Below, piece by piece: positions 1 to 10,539 of a DNA stretch of 64,000 nucleotides. Both the position numbers and the translations under genes were made by a program. Positions within the stretch are counted from its first letter, which is position 1. Each line of letters starts with the position of its first letter. Below the pieces are notes generated by a model. The model ran no database searches. It was not told the origin of the DNA and saw only the letters and a program-made list of their open reading frames with translations. This stretch comes from Desmodus rotundus (lineage: Eukaryota; Chordata; Mammalia; Chiroptera; Phyllostomidae): NCBI RefSeq assembly GCF_022682495.2, contig NC_071393.1, positions 95,469,010-95,533,009 on the forward strand, read 5' to 3'.

Positions 1-132
1 ATACTTGTATTAATAGTTCTATAAAATCTAGCATTTTTAAAGACATTGATTTTGTGGGACGATGAATTTCATGTTTCTTCTGGGAATGTCAGGGAAGTCT
101 GTCATCGTGACGTGGGGCTGTGCTTCTTGCAG

Positions 133-278
133 GCAGCTCAGCATTCTCAGAAGCGGTCTACTGAGCTCTTCCAGTGCATGTATTTTAAAGACAAAGGCCA
201 AGAAACTGAGGAGCGCTGTGTATGCGACGGGGTTATTTATTCAATTAGAACAAATGGTGTGCTCGTATTTATACCAAG
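133..278 (+). CDS. DIS3L: DIS3L coding exon (third from last)
   Basis: This exon encodes 48 residues plus two bases of the next codon, beginning [14 protein letters not shown] and ending GVLVFIP. These match the C-terminal part of DIS3-like exonuclease 1, the catalytic 3'-5' exoribonuclease of the cytoplasmic RNA exosome, in the stretch after the RNB catalytic core. The acceptor is TTGCAG at 127-132 and the donor is GT at 279-280; the reading frame carries cleanly into the next exon. The match is clearly to DIS3L and not to the paralogue DIS3, which has a different, lysine-rich C terminus. The catalytic residues lie upstream of the window. Bases 1-132 are intron, and the following 370-base intron (279-648) is AT-rich with nothing recognisable. 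Confidence 0.95.
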
Positions 279-648
279 GTATGGTATGTCTAATATAAAA
301 ATTGTTAACAAATCATAGTTAAGCTAAAAGTGTAGAACACAAACAGTATTTCAGATGTAATTAAATATTTATTTTAGCATTTATAGTTATATATACATAC
401 TGTAATGTACATGATTCACTATGTATGTATAAAAGATTAGAATCTAGTATATCTGTATCACTCTTAGAATAAATTTTACTTATTTAGCAAGATATTTTGT
501 TTCTGATTAATGAAATAAATATTTGGAGGTAAATCACAGGAAAAAAATGTTTTTAATCTAGAAGAAAAGCTAGCATTCTAGATGAGTATACAAGCTCTGC
601 ATACTAAGAATATATTATCTCTGGATTTTTATTCTGGCAATGATTCAG

Positions 649-823
649 GTTTGGGATTAAAGGTGCTGCTTATCTGAAAAATAAAGATGGTTTAGTAATC
701 TCATGTGGCCCAGATAACCGTTGTGAATGGAAACCAGGATCCCTTCAACGATCTCAGAACAAAATCACCTCTACCACAACAGGAGGAGAATCTGTTACAT
801 TCCATTTGTTTGACCATGTAACG
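649..823 (+). CDS. DIS3L: DIS3L coding exon (second from last)
   Basis: The exon completes an arginine codon split across the intron and then reads [19 protein letters not shown] and onward to FHLFDHVT. Acceptor TTCAG ends at 648 and donor GTAAGT begins at 824. The 175 bases give one completing base plus 58 codons. The block belongs to the S1-like RNA-binding region at the C terminus of DIS3L, which helps guide RNA into the exonuclease. Conservation with the human protein is high. The intron to the last exon is only 87 bases. Confidence 0.95.
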
Positions 824-910
824 GTAAGTCTGTATTTACATTAAATACTGCTTTCAGTGTAAATAACAAAGATTGTGATTTGATAATATGCATTTTATCC
901 TCTATGATAG

Positions 911-1219
911 GTGAGAGTATCTGTGCAAACCTCACGTTGCCATTCTGATACAATCAGGCTTGAAATAATGAGCAACAAACCATACATGGTGCCAGATACA
1001 GAACTTTTTCATCAGACTGCTCTCTTGCCAAAGAGTGATTTAGTGAAAGAAGTAACTAGATCTGTGGAGGAAGCTCAGCTAGCCCAAGAAGTCAAAGTAA
1101 ACGTCATTCAGGAAGATTACCAAGAATATTGCCAAACCAAGGGAAGAAGCCTGTACATACTTCTAGAGGAGATACGGGACCTAGCTCTCCTGGATGTTTC
1201 AAACAGTCATGGATTATGA
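911..1219 (+). CDS. DIS3L: DIS3L last coding exon with stop codon
   Basis: The exon starts in phase 0 after GATAG at 906-910 with [19 protein letters not shown] and ends [19 protein letters not shown] before TGA at 1217-1219. It supplies the final 102 residues of DIS3L. The terminal [15 protein letters not shown] block is diagnostic of this protein; the last residues (SHGL) differ from the human end. The three exons together give 209 residues of a protein of roughly 1,050. The gene is convergent with TIPIN, whose stop codon lies 2.8 kb downstream on the other strand. Confidence 0.96.
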   Translation: MRVSVQTSRCHSDTIRLEIMSNKPYMVPDTELFHQTALLPKSDLVKEVTRSVEEAQLAQEVKVNVIQEDYQEYCQTKGRSLYILLEEIRDLALLDVSNSHGL

Positions 1220-1343
1220 AATACTCTCCTTACTTCACTAAAAGAGCTTTATCTTATGTGTTTTACCTTCTTTTCAACATTAACGTTAATCTAATTTTTT
1301 GTCACCCAATGTTCTAATTGATTGGGTAGATATTTCACAGGCC

Positions 1344-2033
1344 ATAGTCCCCCGTTATCTGCAGTTTCGCTTTCCATGGTTCCAGTCACCCACAGTCAAC
1401 CACGGTCTAAAAATATTAAATAGAAAATTCCAGAAATACACAATTCTTAAGTTGTAAATTGCATGCCATTCTCAGTATCCTGGTGAAACCTTTTGCTGTC
1501 CCACTCCATCCTGCATAGGACATGAACCATTCGGTGCACCCACAGCATGCCCGTGGGTGTGTGCTACCAGCCTATTAGTCACTTAGCCGTCTTGGTTATC
1601 AGATGGATTATTGACTTCCTGTTGGCCCAAAAGCACAAGAGCAGCGATGATGCCAATTAAAATGTGCCACCGAGAAGCAATCCAGCGCTTCCTTAGGTGA
1701 AAAGGTGGCAGTTCCCAGTAAGGAAAGAAAAAAATCACATGCCGAGCTCACTAAGATTTATCTATGGTAAGAATGACTCTTCTGTCTGTGAAATTGTGAA
1801 GGAAAAAGAAATTTGTGCCAGTTTGCTAAGAAAGCACATTCACGTAACTTTTATTCCAGCATTTTATAATCGTTCCTCTTTATTATTAATTTCTTAGTTC
1901 CTAATTTATAACTTAAACTTTAGTATGTGTACATAGGAGAAAACATGGTATATATAGGGTTGGTACTATCCAGTTTTAGACATCTGCTGGGGGTCTTGGA
2001 ACACATCCCTTGCAGATAAAGGGGACTACTATA
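1344..2033 (+). mobile_element. Tigger-type DNA transposon relic (Tigger7/MER44-like), internally deleted
   Basis: The left end reads ATAGTCCCCCGTTATCTGCA and the right end TGCAGATAAAGGGGACTACT, which are inverted copies of each other, as in Tigger (pogo-type Tc1/mariner) elements. The interior keeps a decayed piece of the JRK/CENP-B-like transposase around 1650-1850, recognisable as fragments such as EKVK-like, YGKNDSSVCEIVKEKEI and related text, with frameshifts and a large deletion. It sits in the presumed 3' UTR of DIS3L. Family assignment is from memory of the consensus. Confidence 0.8.
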
Positions 2034-2160
2034 CATATAGAATGTTTTCTCATCATTAAAGTTACATTAAACAAAGTACAATTAGGTTACTATGGAAACT
2101 TATTTTTTGGAAATGAGTAGCAAATAGTAGCTCTGAGAATCAAGTTTCCAGTAGCTTTTT

Positions 2161-2166
2161 AATAAA
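2161..2166 (+). terminator. Candidate DIS3L poly(A) signal AATAAA
   Basis: This is the first canonical AATAAA I see after the DIS3L stop. Variant ATTAAA motifs occur earlier (near 1414, 1658, 2056 and 2067), several of them inside the Tigger relic. The real cleavage site could use one of those, so this is only a candidate. Confidence 0.35.
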
Positions 2167-2189
2167 TTCATTGAAATTTGAGTAGCTTG

Positions 2190-3335
2190 CCTCAAATCAG
2201 GTTTTTCCAATAATTGTTACCTTGGGTCATAGATCCCTCTGACATCTGTCAGATTAACTTTCCAGTCACTTTCAGATACCAAGACTTAGTCCTGTCCACC
2301 TCTCCCTTTAAAACAATTTCATCATTTGCCTCTAACCTTCCTTGTTGTCCCCAGCACCAGTCGGTGACAGGGCATAGGTGTAGGGTAGGGTAGGCAGGTT
2401 ATGCCTGTTCTTAAACCTCCCTTTCCACCCTCATTTTTCTGAGTACTCCTCAGGTGATGAGTTGCATTGGTCTCACCCTTGTTGACTTGTCACCTTGCCA
2501 GCAAATCCCACCGCTGGAAAAATAACTCTCATTTCTCTAGGCATTAGTTGCATCTGAAGAGACTGGGCTGCATCTCCTAGCTGATCCCTTATTGGCAACA
2601 AGCCACAGTTCTCAAAGGCATATGCCTCTTGGCTCCTTACTGTGCCAGTCCCCAGCCTCCCATACCTCATGGTTCTTATACTCGACTTCCTGGGATTTCA
2701 ACAAACCATCTTTGTCACTCTCCATCCTCAACTGAAGTCAGGAAGCCTGAAGAAAGATATCCAGCTTCATGACTAGAAGGCACTTCAGCACCACCACTGC
2801 CAGTCTTTCTCATAAATAGCCACCTTCCCATCTCCTAGTTTGTAAAAACTAGTTTTACCTTCCCCTCCTCCATGGGAATCTCCAGCCAAGAACTAGACAG
2901 ACCTTCTTTAAACTTAGTTGGCAATGCAGTACTTCCTTATCTGTAATTACCCCTCCACCAAGTTGATAAACTCAGGCAGGAAAAATTCTAATCAGGTCTT
3001 CTCACTATCTGGGCCTAATACTTCTAGCCTCATATTCACCATACCCAAATCTTCCTTATTTCCTAGATTTTCATTTTTGTTTCACCATGGTACATGCACT
3101 CCCCAATCCTTGGAATCTTCATGAACTCAAAGGTCTCCTGTGAATCCACCCAGGTGCTCTATGTTCCTCATAATACTTTGCAAGTTTCTCTCCACCTGAT
3201 CAGTGGATACCAAGGAGCATTGGAACCTCCCTAGCACCTCCACAGCCAGGCAATTTATCAACCTTTTAAGTGACCCTTTAAGAATTAAAGTCACTCCTCA
3301 AAATACACATAAGCACATAAAAACCTTAAATATAT
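2190..3335. other. Convergent DIS3L/TIPIN 3' spacer, no gene recognised
   Basis: About 1.1 kb of moderately AT-rich, pyrimidine-rich sequence lies between the presumed DIS3L 3' end and the first SINE. Short open frames on both strands lack splice, codon or homology support. I do not recognise a repeat family here. Confidence 0.5.
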
Positions 3336-3337
3336 AT

Positions 3338-3540
3338 TTTTTAATGTTTAAAAAGACTTTATTTTTAGAGAGAGGAGGGAGGGAGAAAAAGGAAACATCA
3401 ATGTGCAGTAGCCTCTTGTGTGCCCCCAACTGGGGGCCTGGCCCACAACCCAGGCATGTGCCCTGACCGGGAATCGAACCAGTGACACTTTGGTTTGTAG
3501 GCCAGCACAGCACTCAATCCAGACCCACACCAGCCAGGGC
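3338..3540 (-). mobile_element. Ves-type SINE (type A)
   Basis: The reverse complement begins GCCCTGGCTGGTGTGGGTC, then a decayed B box and the CT-rich tail; the A/T-rich tail is at the low-coordinate end. It lies just beyond the TIPIN 3' end. Confidence 0.88.
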
Positions 3541-3620
3541 CATTTCACCAAAAGTGTAAATTGCAGAATTAAATACAATTAGAAACTTTTATAAAGCCTC
3601 TAGAGACGGTATATAAGGTT

Positions 3621-3626
3621 TTTATT
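3621..3626 (-). terminator. Candidate TIPIN poly(A) signal
   Basis: On the minus strand this reads AATAAA, about 380 bases past the TIPIN stop codon and before the Ves SINE. No transcript evidence is available here, so this is a candidate only. Confidence 0.4.
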
Positions 3627-4006
3627 TGTATTTTTAAATGGATGTTAATTATTTGTTATATATTTGTATCTTAAAACACCCAATTTAGTGAAAACAAGGC
3701 CTTCAATGGCACACCAGCATAAGCTGCTTATTAACTATTAATCATTATTATGAAGTCAGATCTATATAGAAACACTGAGAGAATAGATAGGCTTAACTAA
3801 AGTTAATAAAAAACAAGTATAATTATAAATGATACCAGATTTTAAACAGGAATCTGTACAGGTTTTAATACATAAGGATTTTACTCAAAATACACAAAAT
3901 ACATAGTAACCTCAGACTTGGAGGATACCAAGTTAATTTTCTCTTGCTTGAGGCCTGTCCAACATTTCTGGGTGAAGCATAAAGTTACTGCTGTACAATT
4001 TTAATT

Positions 4007-4197
4007 TTAAAAGGACTGGTCCAGTTGAGTTTTCTCTATTTTTAGTTCCTCCTCTTCATTTACTATATTGGCAGCAACATCATTATGTGTATTGTCTAGA
4101 ATGTCTTTGTTAAATCCATCTGACTCCTCCTCATTTTGATCCTCACCTATATTAACATCTTCAACTGTCTGTGCCCTGGATGCGTTCATTAATAAAT
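4007..4197 (-). CDS. TIPIN: TIPIN last coding exon with stop (shortened C terminus)
   Basis: The exon reads (D)[20 protein letters not shown], then an acidic stretch, and ends TQLDQSF followed by TAA at 4007-4009. The acceptor on the minus strand is TTTCAG at 4203-4198. It completes an Asp codon begun in the previous exon and supplies 62 residues, giving a 290-residue protein against about 301 in human. As I recall it, human TIPIN continues for roughly 18 residues past DQSF (KNVQQQL and onward). Here, sequence resembling that tail is still visible downstream (TGTACAGCAG near 3985-3994, then ATGCTTC and CCAGAAATG) but out of frame after an A/T-rich insertion. Relative to human there are also extra charged residues (ELKIEKTQ region) before LDQSF. 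Confidence 0.9.
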
Positions 4198-4388
4198 CTG
4201 AAAGAGAAATCATTATTACACATTACTTAAGCACTTAATCCAATCTTACCTAACACAAATCTCTTCACAAGCTTAGATCAATAGAAATAATGTCTATAAT
4301 CATTTTAGTTCTTGTTAATTATGATCAATTTCTCCCAAAGAAAGCCATTTTTATACAAATATAAAGTCCAATGAAAAATGCAGGGGTC

Positions 4389-4586
4389 TTGACCCTGGCT
4401 GGGTAGCTCAGCAGATTAGAGCAATGTCCTGATATGCCAAGGTTACAGGTGCGATCCCCGTTGAGGGCACATACAAGGATGAACCAATGAATGCATCAGT
4501 AAGTGGAATAACAAATCAGTGTTTTTCTTTTCTCTCCCTCCCCCTTTCTTTCTCTATCTAAAATCAATCAATAAATTTTTTCAAAT
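4389..4586 (+). mobile_element. Ves-related SINE (type B)
   Basis: It begins ACCCTGGCTGGGTAGCTCAG and contains GATATGCCAAGGTTACAGG, AACCAATGAATGCAT and AAGTGGAATAAC, the hallmarks of the second SINE subtype in this window. The tail is AATCAATCAATAAA. It lies in TIPIN intron between exons 8 and 7. Confidence 0.88.
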
Positions 4587-4599
4587 TCAAGGGCTTCAA

Positions 4600-5130
4600 G
4601 GGAAGTAAACTCAAACTCTCGAATCATTGCCATAAACAATGGTTCTCATTCAAAATCACAATTACTAGACAAAAGTTTTACAAAATCAGATGCTCCTAAA
4701 AGCTGTATGTCAAAGTGACCTATAGTAAAGAAAGTGTAAGGCTCTTACTTCTGTTTGGGCAATTTTAAAGTCGGATATTATAAATAGAAGATGAGCCTTA
4801 AGATGCTTACTGCCAGGTCCACTTTGCTAATGACAGAAAGACAAAACACTGCTATCGGCAGCGGTTGGTATTTATTACTGCCATGCATTTTTTTCACATG
4901 GAAGGAATAAAACATTCATTTGTAAATTTAAAAATTAAATTCACTTTAAGTGGAAAAAATCATGATAATATAGTCACGGTAATGTTCACTTGAGAATTTT
5001 ATCTTGGGTAAAACTAGTTTTGTAACATGGTAATCTTCATTACTTACTAAAATTCTTATTTTCCTATTTCAAAAGGAAAAACTGGATTGGAAATTGAGAA
5101 TGACATGCCATCCAGCTTCATTCAAAACCA
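4600..5130. other. TIPIN intron, no feature recognised
   Basis: AT-rich intronic sequence between two SINEs. I see no exon-like open frame with splice sites and no recognisable repeat. Confidence 0.5.
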
Positions 5131-5134
5131 ATTT

Positions 5135-5307
5135 GCAATTATTTTTATTTATTTTTTACTTTTTACTATTGATTTTAGAAAGAGAGAAACTTCAATTTCT
5201 TGTTCTTATCCATGCATTCATTGGTTAATTCTTGTATGTGCCCTGACCAGGGATCAAACCTGCAAACCTGGCATCCTGGGATGATGTTCTAACCTACCTG
5301 GCCAGGA
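5135..5307 (-). mobile_element. Ves-related SINE (type B), inverted relative to the copy at 4389
   Basis: The reverse complement starts near GTCCTGGCCAGGTAGGTTAG and keeps ATCCCTGGTCAGGGCACATA and AACCAATGAATGCATGG. Its A/T tail is at the low-coordinate end. With the + copy at 4389 it makes an inverted SINE pair inside one TIPIN intron. Confidence 0.86.
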
Positions 5308-5309
5308 CT

Positions 5310-5924
5310 ACAATTATTTTTAAATATAGCTTTAAAAAATTTGGCTGTCTTGTTTCCAAATCCACAGTCTGTTTTCAAAACAGCAAATTTTAAGGCAGCT
5401 TTAACTAGACAGAAGGTAATATAACAGGTGATCAAGCTAATAGCTCACAACAAAGGTGACATAATGCAGGTAAAAAAAAAATTTAGAACCACCTATTCAT
5501 GTCATAGCAAATGGCTCTAAAACCCTCAATGTGTGCAAAAGGCATTTTGTATGTTTGGGAAAGTACCATAATATTTAATGTTCATAATTATGATCCTAAA
5601 GATAAAATTATTTGTCACATGCTTTAAGGAGTCAGGGAATATGTTTTTCAAAGATTCAGAATCAATTTTAAATTATTAAAATAACTTTTTAAGAGGTACT
5701 CAACTAGTCAGAAAACCATCTTGGATTCATTTATTCTTTGAGGATCCCAAAGAGCGAACACATACATGGTCTCTCTCTCTCTCTCAAATGTACATAAACT
5801 TAATATACTATATCATTTTCTATTCCTAGAGGTATTTTATCTTGGGACATAGCAGAGAAGTTAAAATTTCTAACATATCCTTGCTATATTAATGGTAGCA
5901 CATAAAAAACACCATAAAATTTAC
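5310..5924. other. TIPIN intron, (TC)n and AT-rich sequence
   Basis: Intronic sequence up to the exon 7 donor. The only distinctive element is a short (CT)n run at 5771-5785. No gene or repeat family is recognised. Confidence 0.5.
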
Positions 5925-6131
5925 CACTTTCGAGGGACTGACTATTACTCAGTAGCTTTGCCTGCCTTCTTTCCAAGGCCAGTTGTTTATTTCTCTCAAT
6001 TCTTTGTTGTTGCTCTTCGGTTAGGCTTCTACTTGACTCAGAAGCAAAATTCACATTTTCAGATGAGTTTGTCAAAAAGGGATCTAATTCAGTAGCAGTT
6101 ACATCATGGCCATTATTTTCCCCTACTTCGT
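5925..6131 (-). CDS. TIPIN: TIPIN coding exon 7 (RPA-binding motif)
   Basis: Read on the minus strand, it finishes an Asp codon and gives [20 protein letters not shown], then 48 more residues ending NSQSLES and the first base of the next codon. Acceptor TGCAG ends at 6132 and donor GTAAAT starts at 5924. The conserved block [17 protein letters not shown] (residues about 202-218 of this protein) is the RPA32-binding helix known in TIPIN, related to the motif in SMARCAL1 and XPA; it ties the TIMELESS-TIPIN complex to RPA-coated single-stranded DNA at forks. It is intact here. Confidence 0.95.
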
Positions 6132-6134
6132 CTG

Positions 6135-7550
6135 CAGTAGAAAGAAAAAGTGAGTACAGTGCTAGGATTAAACTCACTAGACACATGCTTGATTTAAACA
6201 AGTAAAAGGAAAATCACTTTGAAGAGGTATTTTAAGTCAAAAGAAAACACTAGCTTAAAAATACACACAAACAGAAAGCAAAAGTTCTTGGTTATGATTA
6301 GAAATATGTTATGTTTGGGGTAATAAAAGAACTTAAAGAATGCAAAGAATATTCTTGCTTTAAATTAAACAAAAACATTTTAATGGCTTGACATAATACA
6401 CAATAATAATCTTATATAGGCTATTTTTTAACAGGGTAAAACCCAGACACAAAGTGAAAAAGGAAAAGAAGTTTAGAGATCCGTGCACATATTTCCAAGT
6501 TAATTTTTCAAAAAATTCAGTGCTCTCTACATTATTACTCTTAATAAACTCTTAAAGCCATGTACACTAGGTATCTCCAAGTAGGGTACCCCTACAATGA
6601 TCCAGTGTTATGGAAGGTAAACTTTCACCTTCCATTTATAATTCATTTAAGAATTTAGAAAAATTAAGTTTTACTATCTTGTATTTAAAATAAGGACTGG
6701 CAGTGACAAACTATCACAGATCTGTATGACAGTTATCATGTGGTCTGTAAACTATCTTAATAAAGGCAGGTCCACACTGAGGAAGGATGGGGGAGTGGGG
6801 CTCCCACTCATCCTTTTCAGCACCCTGTGACGGGCAGCTGATTCTGACTGCCCAGTTAAGTAGACTAACAGAATATCTAGTTCTAACCAACACAACCCCA
6901 ACAAAATGCACAAGTGGTAGTTTTACTGCTCAAAAAGACTGCTGCAAAACAAACACCTGACAGTAGAAGATAATACAAGCACAAGCAAATTAAAAAAAAA
7001 AAAAAAAAAAGGCAAAGCTGACACTTCACCTTCTCTACTTCATTCACATTCATTCACATTATGGGGTTAAAAAATGACTCATCACAGATCCGACTAGTAG
7101 GCAAGAAAAAAAATTTCATATCACCAAGAACACTGCTTGAAATATGAATTTACAAAAAATGAAAATGAAAAATAAATTTACATATAGTGATACCATCCTT
7201 GCCTTATGTATTTACTGTGCCTTGAGGTATTAACTAGTGACAGTAAAAACCATCAAAACTAGCAAAATATTTAAAACATGAACATAAACCTTTACAATTA
7301 TTCTAGTGAGATTTAAAAATCATATATTTAATCCAGTCTTTTGCGATCCAAACCTCTTTTGAGGCTTCTTCTTTATTAATGACAGACAAAAGGCCATATA
7401 TTTTCCTTTCTGACATGGAAAAAATTTGTGACAAGAAACTAAAATGCATTCCTTTGTCAGAAAATAATGATGGTGTACAAGCAGAAAACATTGCAGGGGA
7501 AGTTAAGAAACAAGTATTAAAACCAACTGTCCAACATAGTTTTTTGGGTT
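6135..7550. other. TIPIN intron, mostly unrecognised
   Basis: About 1.4 kb of AT-rich intron with an oligo(A) run near 6991-7010. No exon, RNA gene or clear repeat is recognised. Confidence 0.5.
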
Positions 7551-7551
7551 G

Positions 7552-7769
7552 TTTTTTTTTTTAATTTTATTTATTCATTTTTAGAGAGAGGAGAAGGGAA
7601 GGAGAAAGGGAGAGAAACATCAATGTGTGGTTGCCTCTCACACACCCCCTACTGGGGACCTGGCCCACAGGTCCCACAACCCAGGCATGCATTCTGACTG
7701 GGAAATTGAACCAGTGACCCTTTGGTTCACAGGCTGGCACTCAATCCACTGAGCCACACGAGCCAGGGC
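7552..7769 (-). mobile_element. Ves-type SINE (type A)
   Basis: Good full-length minus-strand copy: the reverse complement runs GCCCTGGCTCGTGTGGCTCA, GGATTGAGTGCC, TCTGGGTTG-like linker, then the CT-rich block and an AATAAA-type tail at the low end. It carries a small local duplication (CCCACAGGTCCCACAACC). Confidence 0.92.
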
Positions 7770-7986
7770 CAACATATAGAATTTTAATATACTTTACCTT
7801 ATAGGACTTAAAAGATTCTGAATTAATAATAATGAAATGCATAATAAAGAACCACTTTTTTGTGAGCCATGAAGGGAAAGATACTGTCAACAGGAAATGG
7901 CCTCTCTAATACAATGTTTTATGGATAAACAAAGTGAATGTAACCACTGATGGAGCTTTGACTAGTATAACAATGGGATTAAAAAC

Positions 7987-8197
7987 AGCCCTGGCTGGTG
8001 TGGCTCAGTGGATTGAATGCCAGCCTGCAAAACCAAAGAGCTGCCGGTTTGATTCCCAGTCAGGGCACATGCCTGGGTTGCGAGCCAGGTCCCCAGTAGG
8101 GGGTGTGTGAGAGGCAACCACACATTGATGTTTCTCTCCCTCTCTTTCTACCTCCCCTCCCCTCTCTCTAAAAATAAATAAAACCGTAAAAAAACAT
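7987..8197 (+). mobile_element. Ves-type SINE (type A), inverted partner of the copy at 7552
   Basis: Starts AGCCCTGGCTGGTGTGGCTC, keeps GGTTTGATTCCCAGTCAGGG (B box) and GGCAACCACACATTGATG, and ends TAAAAATAAATAAAACCG. Only about 220 bases separate it from the opposite-strand copy. Confidence 0.93.
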
Positions 8198-8374
8198 ACA
8201 TGAAATTCATTCACTTCGTTGTATGTAGGCTACAGTGGCAAAGAAGCTAAAGCCAGAAATATTCAATGTGTCACAGAATGCTGTTACTTTGGTACACATA
8301 AACTAACACATAAGCAAATGATGTAATAATTAAAGAGAAATAAGTGCTATTAAAAAATTACAGAGGAATGGGGA

Positions 8375-8700
8375 TGGGGCATAATTTTACCAGAGTGCTC
8401 AGGAAGACTTCACAGTGTTGACATTTGAGCACAGTTTGAAAACAGTAAAAGAGTCGGCCGTGCAGATTTGGAGGCTGGAGGGAGGACGGAGGACAGTATT
8501 CAAGGCACAGTGAGAGTACGAAAGCCTTAAAACAGAATATGCCTGGAAAATTCAAGGAACAGCTAGGAGGCAAGTTTGGCTGAAGCAGTATGAGTAGGGA
8601 TATAGTGAGAGAGGCAAGGGGATGAGGTAAGGACAGAGAACAGACTGAAGCTGGGCATTATAAGGACACTGAGTGAGCAGAAGAGTGACATGACTTCACA
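8375..8700 (-). mobile_element. L2-type LINE fragment, antisense
   Basis: The order 'gaagacttcacagtgttgac', 'gtgagagagg' and 'gagtgacatgacttcac' matches, with heavy decay, the antisense 3' half of the old mammalian L2 LINE. It is intronic in TIPIN. Confidence 0.55.
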
Positions 8701-8841
8701 TTAGTGAAAAATAAAACATAACCCCTGCTTAATTTTTAAGAAAACCAATTGAAAAAGGGTAAATGAAAATTTGCTAGTAAACGTCAACAAAAATCTTTGC
8801 ACTAGTGAATGGGATTAAAAAATGAATACCAAAATGAATAC

Positions 8842-9028
8842 CAAGATTGAATGCCAGTCTGCAAAACCAGAGTTGCAGGTTTGATTCCCAGTGAGCTCAC
8901 ATGCCAGGGTTGTGAGCCAGGTCTCCAGTAGGGGTGCATGAGAGGCAACCATGCCTCTTGCCGTTTCTTTCCCTCCCTTTCTCACTTACTTTCCCTCTCT
9001 TTAAAAATAAAAATCTTTAAAAAAAATT
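8842..9028 (+). mobile_element. Ves-type SINE, 5' truncated
   Basis: Lacks the first ~30 bases of the tRNA-like head and begins at GATTGAATGCCAGTCTGC; B box, CT-rich middle and AAAAATAAAAATC tail are present. Confidence 0.85.
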
Positions 9029-9039
9029 CAACAAACAAG

Positions 9040-9400
9040 GCTCTCTGCTACAGGCCTCCTCTATGTACCCTATATTTCAGCATGCCTGTAATCCCAAGAA
9101 TGGTCCTATTTGTGTAGAGGAGTCAATGAATCACCTGCCTGACAGTTGTGGCTCATCTTTTAACACTGTTGTGATGCCTCCTCTGTGAAGCTTTTCCGTC
9201 CCCTAGATAAAAGTAACTACTCTCCTTTGCAACCCACCCTGTACCCTGTTCCTATCTCTAGTTACAGCACCTATCAAACAAACTACTGGCAATGTTATGC
9301 CCTGCTTGTTCACTAGTCTGTTAGCCGTAAGACAAGGGGTCTCATCTTATCTTCATCCCTGAATGTTTAGCATACAGTATGCTGATCAAAAAGGGCAGCT
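9040..9400 (+). mobile_element. L2-like LINE 3' fragment
   Basis: Phrases such as GTGATGCCTCCTCTGTGAAG, ACAAGGGGTCTCATCTTATC and TGAATGTTTAGCATACAGTA follow the order of the L2 3' end. Divergence is high. Confidence 0.5.
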
Positions 9401-9409
9401 GACTCAACT

Positions 9410-10237
9410 AATCCAGCAGCATATGCTATGGGATTTAGTACTGTAACGAATTCCTTTCCATATACCAAATCCCATGCCATCAGTACATACCATGTATTAC
9501 AAAAAAATTAAATTTTGGACTATTTAAATCACAATCTTTCACACCTTTAAAAGCAATTTATAATTAACTTAAGGGAATTCTATATGGAGCCTGTGTTTTC
9601 TACAACATCTACTAAAAGTTAAAATAAAAACCAAACATGTATGGAGCCATCGCACAGAAAATCTGATAACTATGCAGACTCTGTCGGCAGGAACCATGTG
9701 CTTTGATGTGTGTGACTGCCTAAGGTTGCACTGTACAGCTAACCAATGCAATCAACACCAGGAACAGTCACGTACGTCTTACTAAAGTGCTATATCCAAG
9801 ATCTGCACTCTCAGTGAAATGTAAACTATTTCACCATCAAATTATTCTGCCTAATTGCCCAGAGGCACTTTTTTTTAATGGCGTACATGTACATGAACAG
9901 TATATTTTGTCCTCTATTTTTACTAACAAGCACTACAAAGGATCCACGGGTCTCCATCAGAGCTCTTGAAAGCTAATGTCCTATGGCAAATACATTTTTA
10001 CATCTCTCAGTGGCATTGCAGCCACGTCTTTAAGGAAACGAGTATCATACACAACATTCCAAAAGTACCATATACAACATTCTAAATGTACCAAAGTATT
10101 TTAACTCATTCCTATTTACTGTACTTTAATTACATACTCAGCATAGACTAAGAATCCAGTCTTATAATACCGTCCATCCCAACTAAACACATTTCTAAAA
10201 AAAAATTGTTCTAAAGTAGATAAACCTATATTCTTAC
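9410..10237. other. TIPIN intron, no feature recognised
   Basis: Unique-looking intron. A partial tandem duplication (ACAACATTCCAAAAGTACC, then ACAACATTCTAAATGTACC) lies near 10050-10095. Confidence 0.45.
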
Positions 10238-10301
10238 CATTATTGCTAATAAAATCTTCATGTAAAATAGGGAGATCAAGTCGAATTCGTTTTAAACAGG
10301 T
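10238..10301 (-). CDS. TIPIN: TIPIN coding exon 6
   Basis: Encodes [20 protein letters not shown] followed by N and one base of the next codon. Acceptor TTTTCAG ends at 10302; donor GTAAGA starts at 10237. It closes the Swi3 (TIMELESS-binding) domain. Conservation with human TIPIN is nearly complete. The donor lies in frame with an intronic read-through, which is not evidence of a longer exon. Confidence 0.95.
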
Positions 10302-10539
10302 CTGAAAATAAAGAGATGGTTTTACATTTTCACTAATAACATTTGGGGAGAAAAGGTCATTTATTCCATTCTGAGTTTCAAAAAAGCTACTCTTCAAGTA
10401 ACTATTATTAATTTTCTTTCTCTCTACCAAGTCAGATTTCAAAATGAAGACCCCAAAGAGCTACTTATTAGCCTTAACTAAATCTATCCTTGTACTATTC
10501 AACATTGTGAATGATATTCATAATAATCTCAACACATAC

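Noticed and set aside
10116..10237. Extension of TIPIN exon 6 beyond its donor
   Set aside because: The frame stays open into the intron, but GTAAGA at 10237 and the exact phase into exon 7 give the conserved protein.
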